Under the pieces are notes generated by a model. It saw only the letters and a program-made list of their open reading frames with translations. It did no database searches and was not told the origin of the DNA. A stretch of 64,000 nt of DNA from Balanoglossus misakiensis (taxonomy: Eukaryota; Hemichordata), in contig CM082596.2 of the NCBI GenBank assembly GCA_040954595.2, positions 434,001 through 498,000 on the forward strand, in the 5' to 3' direction. The translations under genes and the position numbers were made by a program. Shown here piece by piece: positions 47,935 through 64,000 of the stretch (positions within the stretch are counted from its first letter, which is position 1; the number at the start of each line of letters is the position of its first letter).

Positions 47935-50934
47935 ATCACGATTTATTTTTAATTTCACTTGCTTTATTACATGCACACCCTTTTAAGAGTGTAATGAGTA
48001 ATGAAAATATACAACATGGGATCAGAGCTACATGTAGTATTCTCAACTTTTCCTATCACTGTCTCTGTATGTATGTGAAGTTCCTGTTGAAGAAGCATAA
48101 ATACATGGCACAAGCAATATCATAAGATGTCAAAAAATTAAAAGGAACATTTCAAAGGAAAACCATAATATAGTAGAATCCCTCAACTTTGTCAACACTA
48201 CTATGTAGCTGCAAGCCCTGTTTTTAACAGGAGCTTTATATCTTTTTCTCATTTGTTTTTATATCTTTAAAAGATTACAATATATGACGTACACTCTGCA
48301 AACATGATTTTTTTTAGTTCAAAAGAATGCCTTTAAGACACATTTGTAATAATTAAAACATAAAACGTTACCAGTACTTTAAATGAAATATTTCATTTCA
48401 TCACTGGTATGTCTTTGAAAGAAATGCTTACAAAGTTGATGTGTATATGTTTAAACTTTACAAATTACTACTGAGACTATTCAATATAGTACTTAACAAT
48501 GAGTAAGGTTAGGGCAACTTAAAGTATCAAAAATGGTTTGTCTCGACTCTTACTGAAGAAATCTACAGAACTGTTCAGAACACTTTTTCCTCAACCCTTT
48601 CACCCCAATTTCTATGTATAAAGGTCCAGTATTGAAAACAATGGGTTTGGACTCAACTATGGTGATTAAATTGGGTTAAACTAGGCTTACATGTCATATA
48701 AAGTAGAGGGTGCTGTTCAAATTGTGTGACAGCTGTACAATCTGTATCCTGATGGCTCACTTAACTCGAAATTGTTCAATGTGTGTATCAACGGTCATGA
48801 AGTATGCTTCTAGATTACACAATTCTTACTATACTGACATATTCCAATAGAAATCCACACTCTCCCTCGGTCAGTCGAGTATACATGTTCAGATACAATG
48901 AATAAATGATACAATGTGAAATGTCTTATTAACAAGTTTGATTCATGAATCAAACACTAAAAAAAATATCAATAACTGAAGATGTCAAACATGAGTCATC
49001 ATTTGCCATTTTCTTTGCCAGAAAAAAAAACTTCATATCAAGGATTGTCTTTTGAAGTCACCTGACCTGATCACGTGGTCTGTGTTGTCAACTTTCTATC
49101 AGGAGGAAAAACTCCTTGAAGTTGCTGTTCAGAAATGGCTACTCTTGCACAGCTGGGTTGAGTCAAATCATCTTACATGCCAAAATATGTCTCAAGTCAA
49201 TCACTATAAATACACATGCAAAATGGGAAAATAAAGTGTCAATATTAATCTATAAGATTATCATTTGCTTTGCAAATGTGACTACTATGTCTTTGGTAAC
49301 ACAAGAAGTTGGATGAGTTGATATTAAAAAGGGTAAGAATTTGGAAAGTTGTACAATGCTGTAATATTTCTTAGTCTCAACATGTTCTAAGGTTATATAT
49401 ATATATTATATACATGCACATTGACAAACAACGGGTACATCTGTTATACCTACTGACACACACACACAACCTTCTTATAAGCAAATGCTACAATCACCAT
49501 TTTTTGAAACTGTAACATCAAAAACTTGTGAAAACAAAACAGCTGAGCTACTTCTTAACAAGAAAATAAAAACAGACATGACTGACATCACAGGAAATTA
49601 ATACTGCAAACAAGTTTTTAAGTGCAACTTTCAATCTTGGATTCACTAATGTTGACATATAAATGATTTTTCCCCCTACAAATTTCTTGTGTACATACAC
49701 TTGTATGGCACTCAACAGAAAACAAACAAACATGGAAATGCTGCTTTACTAGATTTTAAAGAATATTAACCAAAGAAGTTACCATAAACAATCAATTACA
49801 TGTAGTTGGTTAGGGTCTATATCACCATTTAAACTTGTGTGCATGTGATATGTTAAATGAATCACAAAATGGTTGTCATATGAGTGACCAAACTCCATGT
49901 AATAAAAGCATATATGACTCTTTATCTGGTGTTGAGATCAAATTCATGCAGTTGTCAAAATTCAAGAGATCACTTGGGTACACAAAACATGCTCCTGGAT
50001 GATGTCATTGAACTAACTCATCTTGCATGATACTGACATCATCTCTGATGTGTCAGTTAAGAACAATGACGTAGGATCATGACCTACTCCCACATTACAT
50101 ATGATGCTATTCTACATATTTACAATGTTTTGACTTTGGATGGTGTGGCAACTTTAACATAAAATGGTTGGGAATAATAATGATTACATGGTGAATATAA
50201 AGAACATGACAAATTCCTTTGGAACCAGTTTATAAAGAAATCTGATTGATGACGAGAAGTCTGGTTGACAGTGAGAAATCTATCTCTACAATTCAGAAAC
50301 CTGTGTCAAACAGTGCAACTAGTACAATTATGGGAAGAGAGTTATGATGTCATCAGTTGGCATGATAGCAGCAGCATCCCTTTGACTATCACCACGACAA
50401 CAGGCCGACTCTAGAGTTCCATGAACACCAGATGATGAAGTTGTCTCGTGACGAGTACAACTGGGTTAACATGCAAATAGGAAAATCCATATTTCTATGT
50501 TCTTATGGTTTTGTTTGCACTGTGGTCCAATAAAATTAGGGTTTCTTCTATTAGTTGCTGCCACGACTACTACAGGGTATATTTGGCACATTTCAGCATG
50601 TCTCTGTGCATATAACAGCTGGTACACTGAATTCCCCTAACTGTGGTATATTGACAAAGCATAATTTGATCGGCACTGTTTGGTAAGTTCAGGGTACTGC
50701 CATAGTCTTGCCTCTATCCCCACCTTCCTTCCTTCCCTGGCAATACCAAACACGGTTTGAAAACATCCAGGGATTATCAGGAACAAATTCCCTAAGCAGA
50801 ATCACTCAGTCACTTTCCAGTTTCCTCATTGGTAGTCATTCGTAATGTTGCAAAGTGAGGAAGAAATAGATTGAAATATACTCTTTCAGAGTAAAAGTAA
50901 AGTTCTTTTAAAAGTTGATATTTTGTGATGGCAC
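47935..50934 (-). promoter_or_regulatory. RAR: Probable RAR 3' UTR with poly(A) signals
   Basis: There are about 3 kb of AT-rich, non-repetitive sequence downstream of the RAR stop, with no conserved ORF. On the - strand, AATAAA occurs at 47968-47963 and 47947-47942, close together and just before the satellite side. A 3-kb 3' UTR is plausible but unproven; shorter forms may exist. A short TA run is near 49397-49412 and a short CA run near 49457-49467. Confidence 0.4.
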
Positions 50935-56757
<5,823 letters not shown>

Positions 56758-56834
56758 GCAACATTGGATCAGGAAGTTACTGAGATTATGGCTAATGTTG
56801 TACCAACATCAAAACAAACTGTTGGGTAGTGGGT

Positions 56835-56876
56835 TGACCTTTAACCTTTGAACTTGTTAACTGCCACTTCAGGTCA
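56835..56876. promoter_or_regulatory. Cluster of four nuclear-receptor half-sites upstream of RAR exon 1
   Basis: TGACCT (56835-56840), TAACCT (56842-56847) and TGAACT (56849-56854) are three half-sites in a row with 1-bp spacers, i.e. two overlapping DR1s. An AGGTCA follows at 56871-56876. The cluster is about 80-120 bp upstream of the first coding ATG on the transcribed (-) strand. Confidence 0.45.
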
Positions 56877-59800
56877 AGTCTTAAAGTGCTGCAAGCTTTA
56901 TCATGTAGTCCTGTAAATCAGAAAACAGAAACACAGTTTTGTAACTATTAAAATGCTAAAATCAAATTTTGATATACTCACAGAGGCAAGTTACAATTGG
57001 TACAACATAAACATTTAAAAAATACATGTATGCAAGGCAAGATGTCATAAGAACACCAGTCTCAATGTTGCAGGAACTTCTTAGTGTGGACACAGATTAA
57101 ATCTAGTTCTGAGATATGATATTTTAAGCTGTGATTAAGTCCTAGATAAACTGTACAAATAAGGAATTAGAAATGAAAACGGTATGTAGAACAGACATGA
57201 AAAACAGACAGCAAAGAGGAGCACATCCACCCACAATGTATGATCTCCCATGAAGCCAATCCAACCCTGCGGCAAACAGGATTATATATTTCTACTGATA
57301 CCCTGGTTGTAACTTGTAAGGTTGAAATTACAATTCCAATAAAATTGAGGAAATACATATTCTCATCTTCTCTTCCCTGAAGCAGTCACAAACACGCTAT
57401 TATGACGCATGCAAAGAATGGTCGTACATTCAGTAAATCGCTTTTTCAATTTCTCCAGATTTATCCCCCATGCCATCCATGTCACTGAAAACAATGGAAC
57501 TACATCACACATCGAGGCAACACCCATAGGCTATACAAGAATTTCTGTTGGTTACTCTGGCTTTTTGGGTGGAAATAATATGTAAGGAGATCAACAAAAT
57601 CTCAGTGTTTACAGTTAGATTTATAGCAGCAGAATTTTCATATCCCATCACATCAAAAACCTCTGCTTCATATAAGACTTCATGAAATTAATAAAAGACC
57701 TTCACAGAATACATTTCTCCTGCCCTATCTACAGCAATAAGATAAATGTGTCATAAAATGAAAGGGTCAAACATTGCATCTAGTTTTGACATTTTTAGAT
57801 CTCACAAGATTGTCGGGAGTATACACACAAACAAGCCTTTGGCACAATCCCAGTAATCTGAACAAAGTTCTCCTTGACCTGTTGCAAGGGGTAAAAGTCA
57901 ACTTACAGCTCTGGTGTCACAAAGGTTAGAAGTAACGTATGTGTGTGTCAAACGCTGGTTTTGTTCTAGACCAGTCACCATCGGTAACAGCTTCACTGAC
58001 TGAATTCTGATGAGCTACGACGTCACATGTCTGTCGCCAGACAAGCCAAAAACATGACTGACACAAATCTGACGACGACAAAAAACAATTTTCACAATCC
58101 CTCGCTTAAGCACCGCCCACAATCGCAAGCAGTAACCTCCACTGACCTCCACATGTACAAAGCTCACATTGAATCATTTGCATATACAACTTGTGTCCAT
58201 ATCAGCAGATGGCATAATTACATAATTATGTCACAAAAGCCAAATGTTGATCCATAGCAACAGCCCAGTCATCTATAACTCTGTAACTTCAGACATTTAC
58301 TTGTCATATCAGCAGGCTATCGCGGAAACATGATGCCTTTTTTAAGTTTTACAACGGTAAAATTTCTTTTCTGAAAACAAATCAGCACCAGCCTGTTAAC
58401 AAGAGCAGAGGTTATTGTGGAAATGCCAGCCAGCATCCAGGCAGTGTCTCGTCTGAAAACACATGAGAGCTGCTGACAAGACTATAAGCTGTTTGTGACA
58501 CTGACAGATTTCATTTATATCAAACAACATAGAACACAGTAATATGATAAATTCTCACTGGTATAGATCAGCTGTGCAGAGCATATTACTTTGAATAAAG
58601 ATCTATCAATCATTCGGCTGTGAATAACTGTGATCTGAAATTGATTTCTGATATTAATGGTCCTATCATTGGTTGTGTTACCCTGCAGTGTTCACTACAG
58701 TCCTCTGCATAATTTTCAAATCGGCAAAGCCACTGGCGACAGAGTTATTCCTTCAATTTGTTGAGAAAAGGCTTTTTGCGGAGTTAAAAAATGCTCAAAG
58801 TATTAATTCACAATTTCAGGATATGATCAGAGTTTAGTGAGGTTCAAATGAGCCTCAATGATGTTTTCAGGCAGTCTGGAGTCAACTTGGCAACTACCAA
58901 GTGAAATATACACAGAATACCCAGGAAATATCAATTACAATGAATGGATGAAATTTACATGTGGAAACAAACGTAACACATGTTTTGAACATCATGCACT
59001 AAACCTTGCAAACATGATTCACCATATGTAAGCCCAATTTCCACAAAAGCTAAAATTTGTAACTGCATGAGACAAGGTCAGAACAAGTTCCTTTGCTTCC
59101 TAGTTGTAGAGATAAAAAGATGATTAAAAGTTTACCTTTTCACAAAGAGTTTGACGGAAGGGAAGTATCATACATTCTCTCCAGACTGCAAAATTTTGAG
59201 AAATGATTGTCAACCAGATCAACAAGATAAAAGGTTAATTGTAAGCCATGTGAATTCGGAGTCCTTGAAAAACCTACCAGTATGTACACAAGGACACAGG
59301 ACAGAAAATTAACAAATCATTATCAATGACACAGTCCCTACTTGATCAACATTTAATGGTGTTGTACACACAGAGCCCAATATTAATTTTCTGGACAATA
59401 TCTGTGGAGCCTAATTGCTTTGACCTTCCAGTAAGTCGACACAAACCCAGAACAATGACTGAAAATAATTAAAACTTGGTTAGTATTAGTCAAAGCTGCA
59501 TTGTGTATTAAGTGCATTATTGTTTGACAATATTCCCAACAACTTTGCAATAACAAGCCAGACGACAGCAGAAATCAATACGTGATCTTCAATTTATCAA
59601 GGCAAAACAACAACTTTTTTTATGGGCACCAAAAATGTAAAACAATATGTGCTTAGATAATATAATCACAGAATGATGAATATCAGAAACATTTCTGTGC
59701 CTGGAAAATAAGGGAACAGAATCTGAAAAAGCCTTGCAGTCACATTTATGTCTTTTAGTAAACGGTGCAAGTCATCAGTTTGACATTTTCTCAGACAGCA

Positions 59801-59930
59801 ACCTGCAGCAAGGATGTATGAAACCATTAAACATTCAGATTTTTGATTCTCGATAGTTTGTCATATTAAACCCTGGATTCTGGAGTTCCATCTGATTTAA
59901 ATTTAATTGTCAAGTCTAACTTTGTAAGCA

Positions 59931-59943
59931 GGGTCAAAGGTTA
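59931..59943 (+). promoter_or_regulatory. DR1 half-site pair
   Basis: GGGTCA-A-AGGTTA, direct half-sites with 1-bp spacing, in the putative RAR first intron. Confidence 0.35.
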
Positions 59944-62377
59944 AACTTGGAATGGAATCATGGGAGATCTTCAAATCAAAGGGACAAGATTTCATCATTA
60001 TTCTGTGCAGTTGTAAAAAACATAACATTGTGATACTAGGTCAAAGATCGACCAGAATACACTCTATAACTATCCACTACTTGAACCTTGCCTTTCGGAT
60101 ATCTGGGTCTCCCAAATAACTCCCCACAAATTACGTCACATTTGACAGTATGGCCATTTGTAGCTGTAAGTTATTATTAAAACATACTTGAGACATACAT
60201 GTATTCTGTACTATCCTGATTAACAAATAATGTAATTCACAGCAGAAATATTAGAAATTGTCAATTATTCTAATTGTTGATTGAAAAGGTTGAAAATATC
60301 TGATGGAATAAAACGAATTATCTAACAAACTTTCTTGCTTAAAACCAGACACATCCCATTTTCCATTCCTTTTTCTGTTTAGCATAACAAGTGTATTGTT
60401 TTGTTTAAATCCCCAGCCAATCATGACAAAATATAGCAGAGCTATGGCAATTATTCTTATGAACTGAAATTTTGAACTGTCTACTGCCTTCATTTAGTTC
60501 AATGGCATCCCAGGAGTTAGTCACTGTCGCCTTGTCACAATACAATACTGTCTGCGCCTACATAAAAAGGTATAAACAAGACTTCTATATTTAAATACCA
60601 CCTCATCATACCTGGAGTGTAGACTGTGTTGGCACAATACAGATGGAAAAAATTCTGACAATGTTTCAGTAAATTAATGTAAAGTCCATCAAGGTCTGTT
60701 GCATTGTTCCTATTTGGACAGAGACTTGGCAACAAACCGTGGCAAGGCCAAACCACACGACTAAACAAACACTTAACAAAGGACAAATTGTGATTTGTCT
60801 CTGTGCCAACTTGTCTCCTAAGAATGGAGAAATGTTCTGAGTATTATGCATAGAAGTACAAGCTTCATGAGGAAACTGTATGAAATGACAAAGCTCACAA
60901 ACAACATTCATTTTACATTTGCCTGCCAGATTTGGATTGAGATAAATCAAACAGGACATGATGCCAGAAACTATTGCAAGACCTTGCACAGAATGGCTTT
61001 GAAACTCTCAACATCCTTCTAGGAACATCCTGGTCAACAAGTACTGTGTCCTCACAATGAGAGTTTTAAACCTTTGAGTCAATTTGAGGAAACTTGCCAA
61101 TTTCAGAATTCAGTGCAAAAATCCTTATGACTCATTTGAATAAAACAATTGACAGGAGAAACAGAAGTTGATGAAGCATATGAATGTCACAACATTTAAC
61201 ACAAAATATCAATATTTTACATAAAATTAATGTCATTACAGTATGGGTATATAGTAACAGACATTTAACCATCTAAAGGCCTCAGGACTGAAGAACAGAC
61301 TAGCTAGCAGGAAATCAAACATGATGAAAACAAAACACCAACAGCTACAGTCTGGGGCTTCAAAGCTCCAGAACTGTAATCACTTGACATTCTGTTCACT
61401 AGTTTTTGCAATATGCTAAGTACATGTACTGATGTAGTTTCTCGATCACATTTCTGGTGTATGTTACAAATGGAGGTGTATATTTCAAATTTCTCACAGC
61501 CCTCTTTCCTGGCTACCCTTCACTCTGATTGAATGAGTTTGCTCAAAAGTTTCCAAATAAGTTTCACCAAACTTCCTCATATGTTCACAGAAACAGCCTG
61601 TTCAATCAAGCAGAAGATAGTTCCTCATCTAGAATAATATTCTCTTCTGGAACATTTCATTTTGTTCAAACAACTGCATACTTTGTTGTTACATGTACAA
61701 CAAAAATCATTAAAGGGCTAAAAGTTGTGATTATTAAGTCACATGTAGTCAAACTTTATCAACTTGTGACAAACAATCTTACTGAGTCGCATTTTGTGAC
61801 CATCTTCTTAAAGTGATGACTAAAAACAGCAACATTTAAAAGGTGTATACATGTACATGTACAAGCATTTAGTCTTTCAAAGTTTGCAAAATGTAGTTTA
61901 CCTTAGTATCTATCCTGCCTTGTCCTAGCTTTGCCAAAACCCCAGACAAGCACACTGTATTGAACTTGAATGATGAACCATGACCTGATCACCCTGCTGA
62001 GAAGGCTGACCTAACCGGCGTCCCCATGAAAGCGATCAAAGTAGTGATTCTATTGATTGGACATAAGGTGATATGTGTTGTTGAGAAGGGAGAGGGGATG
62101 TATTGTCAGCATAAATCAGTCCCACCTTGACTATAACCTAATCAACATAGGATCAGACTCTGCGATTGACTTCAAGGTGATCTCAGTTAATGTCTCGGTT
62201 GGTGTCGGGTCATTTGCCAACAAGTTCAATGCATGATCGCTGGTTGTCCTTTTGACAGAACCGAGGCAAGTAAGGTAGGTTAGATAGTGGGCTAACAGAA
62301 GCACAACCAATACTGTAATAGGGAGGAAGTCCTATCTTTCTCCCCCTCCCCTGAATTCAATTATGTGAGTTTACCCT

Positions 62378-62399
62378 TTGACCTCTGCACTGAGGTCAA
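62378..62399. promoter_or_regulatory. ER8 everted repeat, perfect 8-bp arms
   Basis: TTGACCTC and GAGGTCAA are separated by 6 bp, which makes TGACCT and AGGTCA an everted pair with 8-bp spacing (ER8), a geometry reported for some RXR partner complexes. It lies about 740 bp downstream of the candidate alternative first exon. Confidence 0.4.
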
Positions 62400-63135
62400 C
62401 CAGAATTAGGGAAATAATAGACAATAGACGATGGCATTGGAGAAGATTTATCGGTCTGGGTATCCACTGAATATATAGAACAGAAAGGAAAGTCAAATCA
62501 CAGACTGTCTGAAATGTATCACAGAATATGTACATTTCTGGGTTGAACATTGGCTAGAGTGCATATATGATTGAATAAAGCGCAAGTCAATAGGAATTAA
62601 ATGTAATCAAAGCTGTGGGGGTCTTTTTGTAAATGATGTGAAAAGACTAAAAGATTACCATGCATTCAATATTACTGTATATGCTGCCACTAGTGCCAGT
62701 GCACTAATACATTTTGATATTTTATGTGAGAGACTGCGTCATCATACCTGCTAACTGAATATGTGATATGCCAATAGTCACCATAAAACTAAAAGACATG
62801 TTTAATGTGAATATGAAATCACTATTTGATCAACACAAGCATTCATAAAAACCCTTTTTCTAATATCGTGGTGGCAGCAAACAATAATATATCCATTATA
62901 TACAATTGATCTCATTTTGCAGGTACCCAAATAATGATGCAAAGAGCACCCTATTTTAAGTTATCAAAAAATGGTGGTACTGTATTTGAGAATCAAGAAA
63001 GTTTACACACACATATATATACTTTTTGCAGAAGCCTTCTGAAAAGTTAACAAAACCAACAATACTAAGCAACACTATTATACCGTGTATGCAATTGCTA
63101 GGGAGCAAATGAAGGTGCAGGGATGGGCACGTTAC

Positions 63136-63142
63136 CTGCCAT
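63136..63142 (-). CDS. RAR: Candidate alternative RAR first coding exon (ATG GCA G)
   Basis: On the - strand ATGGCAG is followed by gtaacg. It ends in phase 1, exactly what the acceptor at 56632 needs, and would give [10 protein letters not shown]. Upstream (63155-63215) is a GA-rich tract that could be 5' UTR. Vertebrate RAR genes use two promoters with different A-region exons, so this arrangement is plausible, but a 7-bp coding match can arise by chance. Confidence 0.3.
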
Positions 63143-64000
63143 GATGTGTGTGAGTACTATTACCAACTCTCTCTCTCTCTCTCTGGGTCTCTCTCCCCCT
63201 CCCCCTCCCTCCCTATCACCCCTACATCGATCAAACGTATGCATTTGGTTTCTACCTCACACAATGTAAACTGTATTCAAAACACTGCTATAGTAATCAT
63301 CTTAGCACCCCTGTCATGTATATGACCGAACAGTGATCACTTTCTGTGTAAAGCAATGAACAAATGCTCTGTACATTACAGTGTACTATCGTGTCGCCAT
63401 GCTTGTAATTTTCAGTCCTTCGACTCTTCACATATTGATTTGGCAAACTCTTGAAATAGGTAAAATTACTGAAAACTTTAAAACCCACGTTTGCATTTTA
63501 ATATAATCAAACCATTTTCAAATGCCACCAATCTGTTAGATGTTACTGTAAATAATTCGACAAGTTTACTATAGTCTCATTACAAATGTTGGGATGTACC
63601 GACCTTGAGATCCGACCACAATGTCAGCAGGGCTGTTTTACAGAACCTCTATTGCCGCTGGTGGGTTCGTTTCAAACTGGATGCAACGACTCATAAATAT
63701 GGCGATCTTTGGGACTTCTAAAGCGGGTTATTCTGCGACCTTTAGCGTCTTGATGTTCTTGCAAAGACAGAAATGTAATCGCAACTCTCTTCCCCAGCAA
63801 AGTAAGAGCGCCATCAAAAAATAAACATACTAGGAATAGCTCCACCGATGTGTACTTTTACGACTATTTGTTAATCCGCGAAGGAAATAAGTCCTCCGGT
63901 AACGTTCGTGATTGCAGCTTTTCTGAACAAAGTAGACACTTAATTTTTTCTTATAAGCTATAATCAGGCTAATAAGTAATTAAAGTAAGTTTTCAGGGGA
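63143..64000. other. Upstream flank with TC-rich tract and CpG-richer end
   Basis: A (TC)n/(TCCC)n tract spans about 63167-63215. From about 63600 to 63920 CpG is denser than in the preceding 6 kb and a 67-codon + strand ORF (63621-63824) is open, without any recognised domain. This may be a promoter-proximal region. Confidence 0.35.

Larger units (their letters stand above)
56877..63135 (-). other. RAR: RAR 5' flank or first intron, no conserved ORF
   Basis: No recognisable coding exon on either strand. On the - strand there is an isolated donor-like site, CAGAGCT|gtaagt, at 57907-57906, possibly the end of a non-coding exon. Two receptor-type elements are listed separately (59931-59943 and 62378-62399). 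Confidence 0.45.

Noticed and set aside
63621-63824. 67-codon + strand ORF near the right edge
   Set aside because: No recognised domain and no splice support. It lies in a CpG-richer region where open frames are commoner, so I left it as a note only.

Overview
The window is animal nuclear DNA. It has GT-AG introns, AATAAA signals, microsatellites, an assembly gap (100 N) and two multi-exon genes that I could reconstruct exon by exon with consistent splice phases. The presence of a retinoic acid receptor (RAR), a family lost from insects and nematodes, points to a non-ecdysozoan bilaterian. My weak guess is a marine invertebrate, perhaps a lophotrochozoan; the sequence does not fix the species.

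Layout. (1) 1-3495 is 5' flank with no gene I can support. (2) 3496-27753, + strand: a VWDE-type gene (von Willebrand factor D and EGF domain protein). It has about 32 exons encoding about 1579 aa: signal peptide, D8C domain, a cysteine-poor region, VWD domain, a long linker with one EGF, an IPT-like region, a cadherin-like module and about 12 further EGF repeats. Eight consecutive EGF exons are exactly 96 bp each. A 10.8-kb first intron separates the signal-peptide exon from the rest. (3) 27754-29360: 3' UTR and intergenic DNA. (4) About 29361-47361: an 18-kb AT-rich satellite with 87/88-bp monomers in three related families (called A, B and C here). It forms four orientation blocks whose outer ends mirror each other, and it contains an assembly gap at 33368-33467. 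(5) 47362-47800: a short insert with a tRNA-like element and a hairpin, then one stray monomer. (6) About 47935-56757, - strand: a complete RAR (NR1B) of about 457 aa in nine coding exons, one of them a 42-bp microexon, with a probable 3-kb 3' UTR. (7) 56758-64000: RAR 5' flank or first intron, with nuclear-receptor half-site clusters and a possible alternative first coding exon at 63136-63142.

The two genes are convergent, and the satellite fills almost exactly the gap between their 3' ends. VWDE is a secreted matrix-type protein; RAR is a ligand-regulated nuclear transcription factor. Nothing in the sequence proves a functional link. The least ordinary feature is the mirrored satellite (A-/B-/B+/C+/B-/A+) with long near-perfect palindromes at two of its three orientation switches. 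Second is the RAR, whose ligand pocket differs from vertebrate RARs at several contact positions.
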